Part shown: positions 26,001 to 38,000 of the stretch, piece by piece
How the letters are laid out: every line of letters starts with the position of its first letter
Position numbering within the stretch: position 1 is the stretch's first letter
DNA from: Bolinopsis microptera
Lineage: Eukaryota > Ctenophora > Tentaculata > Lobata > Bolinopsidae
Assembly (NCBI RefSeq): GCF_026151205.1
Contig: NC_087084.1
Coordinates: 15,578,322 to 15,642,321, forward strand
Direction of reading: 5' to 3'
DNA length: 64,000 bases
Program-made: the position numbers and the translations under genes
The notes under the pieces: generated by a model
Database searches by the model: none
What the model saw: the letters and a program-made list of their open reading frames with translations, nothing else
What the model was told of the DNA's origin: nothing

Positions 26001-29000
26001 ACCTGTAACCATAACAACTAAGTAAACTAAGATCACTATGGTTTGTCTGTTGTCATAACAACTAAGTACACTAAGATCTCTATGGTTTGTCTGTTGTCAT
26101 AACAACTAAGTACCTGTAACCATAACAACTAGGTACCTGAGAGCAGATGCCGTATGTGATGAGGAAGATGGCGATTAAGAAGAGGAAGAGAACAAAGTCC
26201 ACCATCATCTTCCCTATCATAATGATCTTAGGTCCAGTCTTCATGCTCACCTCCAATACCTGAAGTAGTTATTTAGAAATACATGTGTATTCTCCTGAAA
26301 GAGCATAACACAAGGAATACTACGTGTAGTCTATTTTCTCATGTGATCTACAAAACTTTGTCTGCAAATTATTGTATTTATTATAAAATAAATTTGAGAT
26401 TTTATTAAATTATTAACCTGAATTATTCTCAACCCGAGTAGCAAGAAAGCGATGATGCTGACGATGTGAGCCACGTTGTGGAGCGTCAGGTCACCAGTTA
26501 CTGGCAGATCATCCTTCCTGTTAGCCACCGACTAAATGAAAACAGATGTTACCCAACAACAATCACCATGCTAACACTACACAATATATTTCATATAAAT
26601 ACTAGAATCATTAGATAAGCTGTAATCAGTACCTTGAGTATGAATGAAGCTAGATAGGTTGCTATTCCAACTATGTCCAACACATTGAACACGTCTCTAA
26701 AGTGAACTCTCAGTTTCTCACCTAGAGTAACTGGGTTTTGTTGCATCAGCTGAAATGGTTTGTTTTTATCATGTACACGTGACACAAATAGGATTTGCAC
26801 TGCTGACAGTGCGCGCGCAAACTTGCGTCATCTTTTAAACATGCGGAGTTTGCGCGCGACAATGTAGCAATGTTTATCAGTTCTACTCGATGATATAGTA
26901 ATTGTTTTGATAATTTCTAGAGCTAAGATGTGAGGTTTATGTCTTGGCTACTGTAGTTCAATTAGCAATATGATCTATGTAGATAGATAAATCGATAAAA
27001 TATCAAGTTGTACGAACAATATATCTCCAACGTATTAGGATTACTTGTCAAGTAATTTGAGCTAATATATCCTAAATCTAGACTGACAGTCAAACTTGCA
27101 ATTTTTAATCAAAATAAATCTCATATTTTGAACGTCCAAGTTAAGGTAAACAGTGACAGACGTGAAAGAGAAAGAGAAAGATCAAAGAAACCTGATGCCA
27201 CTCTGAAGGGATTTGGCCGAGTATCCAAAGACACAGGATGATATCGTAGTAAGTAATATTACACCTGTTCGATACCAACCCCTGTTTTACGGGCCTAACT
27301 AACAATGTGTACCCGTAGAACGCCAGAAACACGAAATATGTGATCTGAAATGAGTCTGTGTTAATAGGGAATGAAGGTAGCTGCAATATTTACACATTAA
27401 TTTGATTGAAGATGTTTAGTTATAACCGTCTGAGAAGATTAGCATAATTACTTAGTTACCTAATTACTTAGTTATATACCCTAGTATCCTAGTTATTAAT
27501 CTAGTGTTAAAGGAGTTACAGACACGTGAACATAGGAAAAATAGAAAACACTGAACATATAGTGATAATAAAAGTAACCCACGAAGTGTAAAGTAAACTT
27601 GGTAGCAGGAGAAGTGTAGTAAGCTATAACTGCCTCGTTCCAGTACACCTTCCTTCTATTAGGAGCTGGAACTAGGGACAAATTGTCCATTTCTTCCGTA
27701 TCCTCACCTCTATTTAGTTCAGTCTGTATTATTAGTGACTTTATACCTCCACCTAGAGGGTAAGGGGTTTAGTTCAGTCTGTATTATTAGTGACTTTATA
27801 CCTCCACCTAGAGGGTAAGGAGTTTAGTTCAGTCTGTATTATTAGTGACTTTATACCTCCACCTAGAGGGTAAGGAGTTTAGTTCAGTCTGTATTATTAG
27901 TGACTTTATACCTCCACCTAGAGGGTAAGGAGTTTAGTTCAGTCTGTATTATTAGTGACTTTATACCTCCACCTAGAGGGTAAGGGGTTTAGTTCAGTCT
28001 GTATTATTAGTGACTTTATACCTCCACCTAGAGGGTAAGGAGTTTAGTTCAGTCTGTATTATTAGTGACTTTATACCTCCACCTAGAGGGTAAGGAGTTT
28101 AGTTCAGTCTGTATTATTAGTGACTTTATACCTCCACCAAGAGGGTAAGGAGTTTAGTTCAGTCTGTATTATTAGTGACTTTATACCTCCACCTAGAGGG
28201 TAAGGAGTTTAGTTCAGTCTGTATTATAAGTGACTTTATACCTCCACCTAGAGGGTAAGGAGTTTAGTTCAGTCTGTATTATAAGTGACTTTATACCTCC
28301 ACCTAGAGGGTAAGGGGTTTAGTTCCGTCTGTATTATTAGTGACTTTATACCTCCACCTAGAGGGTAAGGAGTTTAGTTCAGTCTGTATTATTAGTGACT
28401 TTATACCTCCACCTAGAGGGTAAGGGGTTAGATAATATCTAGACTTTAAGAACAAATAATCAACAAAATGTGGGAGTGGTAACATTACATAAACAAAGCT
28501 TGTAACCATAGCAACTAACCTTTATTCATCATCTTCCTCTGTTGCACTGTTTCCCAAGCTTGTTTCTCCTCTGATGTCATGGTCCGTTTATTGTACCTCA
28601 GTAACAAGAAGAGAGGGGGTATGAAACACAGCAATATCTTCAACATACTCGTGCTGTGGTGTATCTGTCCCATCCAGGTGTGGTTCAAGTAACTCTGTAT
28701 CGGACTCTGGAGGGGGTCACGCGTTAGAGGGGGGGGGGGGGGGTCACGCGTTAGAGGGGGGTCACGCGTTAGAGGGGGGTCACGCGTTAGAGGGGGGTCA
28801 CGCGTTAGAGGGGGGTCACGCGTTAGAGGGGGGTCACGCGTTAGAGGGGGGTCACGCGTTAGAAACACATTATATATTACACAGACTCGAGAGAGAGTAG
28901 AACTAAATTAGAACCCACCTCTGCTATAAAGTTGTCAGCACTAATATTCTTAGCTAGCTGTATGAGGTTCATCTTGTTAACCATCGGTCTTGGAGCTGTG

Positions 29001-32000
29001 AGTATTTTAGTCCAATCCTTCCTGTCAAACCTCCTGAGGAATGTATTAACCAATCAGAGCACAGTATTTCAACCACCTGACATATATTAACCAATCAGAG
29101 CACAGTATTTCAACCACCTGACATATATTAACCAATCAGAGCACAGTATTCCAACCACCGGACATATATTAACCAATCAGAGCACAGTATTCCAACCACC
29201 TGACATATATTAACCAATCAGAGCACAGTATTTCAACCACCGGACATATATTAACCAATCAGAGCACAGTATTCCAACCACCTGACATATATTAACCAAT
29301 CAGAGCACAGTATTTCAACCACCGGACATATATTAACCAATCAGAGCACAGTATTTCAACCACCGGACATATATTAACCAATCAGAGCACAGTATTCCAA
29401 CCACCTGACATATATTAACCAATCAGAGCATAGTATATATAAAACTAACCGGTAACACTCGGACATGACGCTACAAGCCATCAGTTCGAACTGGAAGCCT
29501 TGTTTAGAGAGCATCTCAGCGTTATCTTCATCACACGCTAACTTGTTGGACTCAAACTCTGACAGGTGCCTGTAAAGTTTACAGTTAACAAAATATACTA
29601 AATCTATAATCTATATATATGTATATATAATACTCAATATTTTAGTAGGTTTTTAGATTTTAGTGATCTGTAGAATATAAAACTTGTAACCATAGCAACT
29701 AAAAAGTAACACTCACCAGTTGATCTTAGCAGCGATAAGTCCGGTAACTATCGGCTCTTTACACCTCCCCCAGAATAAGAGAGCCATGTCGTGGAACTGC
29801 ATTATACAAGCAAACACGACCATTATGTCGTACGGACAGTCTATAACTTCGTCACATATTGACTCGTAGTCAAACTCTGCCTTAGCCCATGGGCTCCTGG
29901 CAATAACAATAGCGTAATTTCAACAAGTTGAATTAGATAAGTCCTTGTGTGAACCATTTATTTTTATTCAAAATGTTGTACAGTTCCGAGTCTCTCAACT
30001 TTCGGATTTTTCAACTGCCTGATGGAACAGTACTTGAACTGACCTGCAGAATATTTCCTTGTGTTTGAACTGACCTGCAGAATATTTCCTTGTGTTTGAA
30101 CTGACCTGCAGAATATTTCCTTGTGTTTGAACTGACCTGTAGAAGCCCTCAATGATCTCTTCCAGGAAGCTGCCAATGAGTTGTAAGGTAATTACTCCGT
30201 CGTGTTTGGTTTCTGCTCGAGTTAACAGTACTTTACCTATAGTCTGAACCTTCAAGTCCATTGTATTGTATAGACTCTGTAGTTCTCTGAGGACAGAAGG
30301 TATATTATTATTATTAGATGCAGCCAACATACGGACTCTATACGGATCCTGTACACCGCAAGGCTCCCGTACAAGGCAAACTAGGTCATATACAAATTAT
30401 GAAGACGAAAAACTACAATCATTGTAGCACTTATCATAAGTTTGTCCCCCCCCCCCCCCGCACTAATATTAACACTCACTTGTAAGTGAGGTAATGTTTC
30501 ATGTCAGCCCCCCTCCCGAACTAACATAAACACTCACTTGTAAGTGAGGTAATGTTTCATGTCAGCCCCCCCCCCCGCACTAATATAAACACTCACTTGT
30601 AAGTGAGGTAATGTTTCATGTCAGCCCCCGCACTAATATAAACACTCACTTGTAAGTGAGATAATGTTTCATGTCAGCCCCCCCCGCACTAATATAAACA
30701 CTCACTTGTAAGTGAGGTAATGTTTCATGTCAGCCTCTGTGTCCAACAGTTTCTTAACGAACCCAGTCCTATTCTGAATAATAGCCACTCTCAGGAACTG
30801 TTCTAACTCGTGGTCTTGGTACGAGTGCCGAGTTAGAATCATGTCTTTTGCTATCTGTAACCTGGGAGTGCCGAGTTAGAATCATGTCTTTTGCTATCTG
30901 TAACCTGGGAGTGCCGAGTTAGAATCATGTCTTTTGCTATCTGTAACCTGGGAGTGTCGAGTTAGAATCATGTCTTTTGCTATCTGTAACCTGGGAGTGC
31001 CGAGTTAGAATCATGTCTTTTGCTATCTGTAACCTGGGAGTGTCGAGTTAGAATCATGTCTTTTGCTATCTGTAACCTGGGAGTGCCGAGTTAGAATCAT
31101 GTCTTTTGCTATCTGTAACCTGGGAGTGTCGAGTTAGAATCATGTCTTTTGCCATCTGTAACCTGGGAGTGCCGAGTTAGAATCATGTCTTTTGCTATCT
31201 GTAACCTGGGAGTGTCGAGTTAGAATCATGTCTTTTGCTATCTGTAACCTGGGAGTGCCGAGTTAGAATCATGTCTTTTGCTATCTGTAACCTGGGAGTG
31301 CCGAGTTAGAATCATGTCTTTTGCTATCTGTAACCTGGGAGTGTCGAGTTAGAATCATGTCTTTTGCTATCTGTAACCTGGGAGTGTCGAGTTAGAATCA
31401 TGTCTTTTGCTATCTGTAACCTGGGAGTGTCGAGTTAGAATCATGTCTTTTGCTATCTGTAACCTGGGAGTGCCGAGTTAGAATCATGTCTTTTGCTATC
31501 TGTAACCTGGGAGTGTCGAGTTAGAATCATGTCTTTTGCTATCTGTAACCTGGGAGTGCCGAGTTAGAATCATGTCTTTTGCTATCTGTAACCTGGGAGT
31601 GCCGAGTTAGAATCATGTCTTTTGCTATCTGTAACCTTGGAGTGCCGAGTTAGAATCATGTCTTTTGCTATCTGTAACCTGGGAGTGCCGAGTTAGAATC
31701 ATGTCTTTTGCTATCTGTAACCTGGGAGTGTCGAGTTAGAATCATGTCTTTTGCTATCTGTAACCTGGGAGTGCCGAGTTAGAATCATGTCTTTTGCTAT
31801 CTGTAACCTGGGAGTGCCGAGTTAGAATCATGTCTTTTGCTATCTGTAACCTGGGAGTGCCGAGTTAGAATCATGTCTTTTGCTATCTGTAACCTGGGAG
31901 TGCCGAGTTAGAATCATGTCTTTTGCTATCTGTAACCTGGGAGTGCCGAGTTAGAATCATGTCTTTTGCTATCTGTAACCTGGGAGTGCCGAGTTAGAAT

Positions 32001-35000
32001 CATGTCTTTTGCTATCTGTAACCTGGGAGTGCCGAGTTAGAATCATGTCTTTTGCTATCTGTAACCTGGGAGTGCCGAGTTAGAATCATGTCTTTTGCTA
32101 TCTGTAACCTGGGAGTGCCGAGTTAGAATCATGTCTTTTGCTATCTGTAACCTGGGAGTGCCGAGTTAGAATCATGTCTTTTGCTATCTGTAACCTGGGA
32201 GTGTCGAGTTAGAATCATGTCTTTTGCTATCTGTAACCTGATGATAGCTTACATAAACAAATAAGAAAAATTTTCTAATTGTTATAAATAATACATTGTT
32301 ATAAATAATACATTCCACTCCACTATTCGAATTCCCGGTTATTTCACATTCCTTATATGGGCATCACGTGGTTCTATTACCTGTCCCACGTGATAGCGAG
32401 CATCATCTGAGACATCTTAGCTCTGTGGTCGGACACTGACCGGATCATGGCTATCAGGATAGCGTTATCAAAGTCATTGTTCTTGTCTCCTTGTAGTCGG
32501 TACACTGTTAGCTGAGATAGCGTGTATGATTTTATAAGGTGGTTTCTACAAAATTATGCTAAATCATCATTGTCAAATACTAACTGTAATCTAATGATGA
32601 TAATAATAATGTAAAGCTTTAAACTGTAATCTAATAATATAATGTCCCTTACCAGATTGTCGTACTTTAGTAGTTCCAGGAGACCTTTAAAGATGTTCTC
32701 TCTAGCCTCCTCCTTCATATTCAGGAAATGTTTGTTTATCTCCATTTTAACGTCGTCCTAGAAACACACTGTGTTAACACACATAACTTACCATGAACTT
32801 GTAATGCTATCTTTAATTACTATAACATGTGACGAGGTAAATAAGAATGTTAAATAAGAAAGTGAAAGAAGAAAGTGAGACTGACCCAGTACTCATCAGG
32901 AAGAGTACGCTGTTTAGTTTCTCTGTTTCCCTCGTATATTACAGCACATGTTGAGTAACTGTAAGCTTTAGCTATAATATCAGCACTCCTACCTGACCCT
33001 TGTAGCACTAACACAGGGTTACCTGAACACACAATATGTCAGCAATGTGGGGCAGAACGTAGAAAGGAAAGTGAAAGTGAAACATGATGAAAAGTAAACT
33101 CTTCCTGAACTTCTACAATTCTAACTTTCTAAATACCAGGCACAAGGACAGGGACCAGGCAGGAGGGTAGGGACCTTGGTTCAGGAGGTAGAGGGTGAGG
33201 CAGGGTGGGGCAGGAGGGTAGGGACCTTGGTTCAGGGGGTAGAGGGTGGGGCATGATACTTTAATTACCGTTTCTGATAGTAGCTACACAGGTAGAGATG
33301 GAGTTGGGACCTCCCTCAACAAGGATGCATATCATGGGTAGTCTGCACATGTCCCCATCTGGTATGTTGTAGTTATCTTGGTAGTGCTCGCATATAGCTG
33401 CCTCTATAGCCCCTCTCATTGATATCTCCGTACCGTACTTCTTCTGGGAACCTAGCACAAGGGAAAGTGAAACAATATATAACCTGGCACAAGGGAAAGT
33501 GAAAGTGAAACAAGATGTAAACTGGCACAAGGGAAAGTGAAACAAGATGTAAACTAATCCTGTTATTCCGTGATTCCGTTATTACGTTCTGAGCGCCTAG
33601 TAAAGGCGAATAGTAGAGAGTGGTATTTGTGAAGAAAGGAATATGAGAGGACCACCTGATGCCCATATAAGGAATGTTAGAGAACTTACCATCATCCACG
33701 AGGAGGAAGTGAGAGTGGTTAGGGTCCATGTAAGCTTCAAATGCAGCTGGACTAGCTTTAGTGGGGTAATCGAACACAAGCTTCTTTTTCTGCAGAGTTA
33801 TATCATCATAACCAGGCAACCAGGTAACCAGGTAACCAGGTAACCAGGTAACCAGGTAACCAGGTAACCTGATAACCTGGTAACGTTCCCACGTGATGCT
33901 TATATAAGGTAGTAATACTACTTATTTACATATACTACTGTTTACTTACAATACTACCGTAGTATTGCAAGTAAACAGACAAATAATCACCTCTTTCCTC
34001 TTAGTAGGCTTGAGTAACTGCTCCTTGTTCTTTATAATCCCCCAGCTAGCAATACCAATAGAAGTAATGTTACTCCCTGAATAACCTCTCACAGCTTCAC
34101 CCACCAGCTTCATAACTCCCTGAGGTCATGTTAGTACACTGAGTATCTTCCAAACATTTCACTGTTCTTCTCGGAGTGTTGCCGATATAATTAGGTAATA
34201 TGTTCTGTGTAAAGTAACCACGTGGTACCCATATAAGGTAATAATAAAACTAACCGTGTTGGTGCCCATATTAGGTAATGATAAAACTAACCGTGTTGGT
34301 GCCCATATTAGGTAATGATAAAACTAACCGTGTTGGTGCCCATATTAGGTAATGATAAAACTAACCGTGTTGGTGCCCATATTAGGTAATGATAAAACTA
34401 ACCGTGTTGGTGCCCATATTAGGTAATGATAAAACTAACCGTGTTGGTGCCCATATTAGGTAATGATAAAACTAACCGTGTTGGTGCCCATATTAGGTAA
34501 TGACAAAACTAACCGTGTTGGTGCCCATATTAGGTAATGATAAAACTAACCGTGTTGGTGCCCATATTAGGTAATGTTAAAACTAACCGTGTTGGTGCCC
34601 ATATTAGGTAATGTTAAAACTAACCGTGTTGGTGCCCATATTAGGTAATGATAAAACTAACCGTGTTGGTGCCCATATTAGGTAACGATAAAACTAACCG
34701 TGTTGGTGCCCATATTAGGTAATGACAAAACTAACCGTGTTGGTGCCCATATTAGGTAATGACAAAACTAACCGTGTTGGTGCCCATATTAGGTAATGAT
34801 AAAACTAACCGTGTTGGTGCCCATATTAGGTAATGATAAAACTAACCGTGTTGGTGCCCATATTAGGTAATGATAAAACTAACCGTGTTGGTGCCCATAT
34901 TAGGTAATAATAAAACTAACCGTGTTGGTGCCCATATTAGGTAATGATAAAACTAACCGTGTTGGTGCCCATATAAGGTAATGATAAAACTAACCGTGTT

Positions 35001-38000
35001 GGTGCCCATATAAGGTAATAATAAAACTAACCGTGTTGGTGCCCATATTAGGTAATGATAAAACTAACCGTGTTGGTGCCCATATTAGGTAATGATAAAA
35101 CTAACCGTGTTGGTGCCCATATTAGGTAATGACAAAACTAACCGTGTTGGTGCCCATATTAGGTAATGATAAAACTAACCGTGTTGGTGCCCATATTAGG
35201 TAATGTTAAAACTAACCGTGTTGGTGCCCATATTAGGTAATGACAAAACTAACCGTGTTGGTTCCCATATAAGGTAATGATAAAACTAACCGTGTTGGTG
35301 CCCATAATAGGTAATGATAAAACTAACCGTGTTGGTGCCCATATTAGGTAATGATAAAACTAACCGTGTTGGTGCCCATATTAGGTAATGACAAAACTAA
35401 CCGTGTTGGTGCCCATATTAGGTAATGATAAAACTAACCGTGTTGGTGCCCATATTAGGTAATGTTAAAACTAACCGTGTTGGTGCCCATATTAGGTAAT
35501 GACAAAACTAACCGTGTTGGTTCCCATATAAGGTAATGATAAAACTAACCGTGTTGGTGCCCATAATAGGTAATGATAAAACTAACCGTGTTGGTGCCCA
35601 TATTAGGTAATGATAAAACTAACCGTGTTGGTGCCCCCAGTGATCACCCAAGCATCAGTACTTTTAACTGCTTTCATGAGCCCCTTCTTAAACTCTGACA
35701 GTAGATCTGGTAACACGTGGAAATCTTTAGCTCCCCCGGTAACTGATATGAGGAGTTTAGGGGCAGGGAGGGACCACCTGCTCTCAAACAGCTTGATTAC
35801 TGTCTTTACTTTCTCTGTGTCTTCGTACTCTGCACCTACTTTCACAAACTGGGGAGTTATTGTTTATATTACGAATCAGCTTCCATCAGTTAGATCACTG
35901 ATCATTGTCACGTGTTAGAATAATGTGGTTACCTCCGCATTACCATGGTAACACATACCAGTGTCACGTGTTACCATGGTAACACATACCAGTGTCACGT
36001 GTAACCATGGTAACACATACCAGTGTCACGTGTTACCATGGTAACACATACCAGTGTCACGTGTTACCATGGTAACACATACCAGTGTCACGTGTTACCA
36101 TGGTAACACATACCAGTGTCACGTGTTACCATGGTAACACATACCAGTGTCTTATCAGCACTATCCGTTAAAAAATTATCAAATTAATAAATTATTAAAT
36201 TAATAAACGAACTGACTAATAAATAAATAAATTAATCAAAATGAACCTGAGGCTGCTGGTTTCCGTCCTCGTCTACGAAGTTCAGTCTCCCGTACGAGTT
36301 GCAGTCCACTATTTTAGTGTGATAGTTGTAGTCCCACTTTTTACTGGAGTCAGCGGGGGTGTCGGCTCCATGCTCTGACCTTGCATACCCGCAACCACAC
36401 CTGTAGTATTGGATAATTAGTTAATCGGTTAATAATTGAGCTCTCGGTACCTACAGCATTTTGTTTCATCGGACCAAGCCTAGGTGGCCTAGAATAGCAT
36501 CCGCCTTCTGCGTTTAATACTATTACTATTACTATTAAGCCTCCCGTGTTTACACGTGATGCCCATATAAGGTAATATTTTGCACTCACGTGGGATCCTC
36601 TGATTCCTGGTTGGCGGGTGTCTTTACGAACACATTACATTCTCTGCACTTCAGATGCTCTTCTATCCACGTCTTAACTGGTTTCTGAAGCAGTAGCTTA
36701 GTAAGCGATGAGATAGCTTAGTTAGTAATAATATAACTTAACACTACTAGATAACCTAAAAGCAGATACTGGGCTGAAGTCAGTAGATCAGAAATCAGTA
36801 GATGAGATAGCTAGACTGATGGAGGACAGAAAGCTGTGGAGAACTGTTGTCAATGGATCTTGGGAACACTACCCGTCTTAAGTAAGTAAGTCAAGTCATA
36901 TTGAGAATTACATTGAGAAACTTAGCCAATGTATGGATGTGAGCTCTACCACACTTATAGACATATATTATATATAGTAGTGTTGAAAGTATCAACAATA
37001 TAAGAGCGGGATTATTGTAGGTACTCCAGTCACAACGACAGTAGTTCGAGCCTGGAGGTACTGTTGATATTGAAACTACTGTTGATATTGAAACTACTGT
37101 TGATATGTATACTATTGCAAACTACTGATGTATTTATGTATAGTATACTATTGCAATTGAGTATTTAACAAAAGTGTGATTAACAACCCACACATTATCT
37201 TATCAACGTGCTGTGAAATAGCGCTGTACTCACAAGCATTGCTCCCTGAGCCATTCTCCCTCACACATTCAGTGATCACACCTTGATCACACCTTGATCA
37301 CACCTTATTCACACCTTGATCACACCTTGGTCACACCTTGGTCACACCTTGGTCACACCTTGGTCACACTCTTCACACGCAGTCACTACACCACACTTAG
37401 TCACACACTAATACTTTAATACAGTAAACACGGTGTTGGTAGGTTGAAGGTTGAAGGTATTGTATAGCAGTATCTATAAGTACTGCTATACTGCTATAAG
37501 TATAGCAGAAGTTACAGGGAAATATTTGACGGATGTAAAGGGGCATGGTTATTAGGGGTAATACAGAGACTTATTTGTCATTTTAACTTTTATAAAAATC
37601 AATCGTTATATTAATAATATCCAAATTACTGAACGGAACGAAGGGGAAAAAAGTTCTCGTCCATGTATACACCGTGTTGTTATGGATACACTTTGAAAAC
37701 TACAACTATAAACTGATAAAGCTCACTTGATATTACAACGAAACAACTTTTATAAAACTAGAAACTTAGAAAGCACGTAACTCAATTAGTACCGACAACT
37801 TAGCAGCGCACAATAACAGCACCTGTACAGTGCTGCACTACACATGTAAATGTAATAACGCTGCAATAATACAACTGGAAACTGGGGGAAACCAGCGAAT
37901 TCTCTAATTAACTTTATTTGCTGATTTGTGAATATAATATCGGAGATGTAATAGTATTCATTACGCTGAGAATTATTAGCTGTATTATTGGTAACAGCGA

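Larger units (their letters stand above)
24270..28706 (-). other. TRPM2: TRPM2-like gene: six-transmembrane pore module exons
   Basis: Segments in order: S1 region LKILLCFIPPLFLLLRY (28706-28520); FVGYFYYHYMFSVFYFSY (27752-27520); ITYFVFLAFYGYTLL and DIILCLWILGQ (27380-27192); FNVLDIVGIATYLASFILK (26749-26633); VSIIAFLLLGLRIIQ (26531-26418); S5 KIIMIGKMMVDFVLFLFLIA (26259-26137). Pore helix and filter are in 25617-25494 (NVFGEIGLEDMQ, aligned with the FGQIP filter of vertebrate TRPM channels). S6 is in 24976-24808 (FVNVLLLNLLIAIFS), after a loop with two Cys. The TRP helix is in 24460-24270 (AAKIWKVQW). The assignment of the early helices is approximate. Confidence 0.87.

Noticed and set aside
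30828-32240. Possible CRISPR array (33 regular 43-bp repeats)
   Set aside because: There are no unique spacers; units abut directly and contain an exon start with a splice acceptor in a eukaryotic gene.
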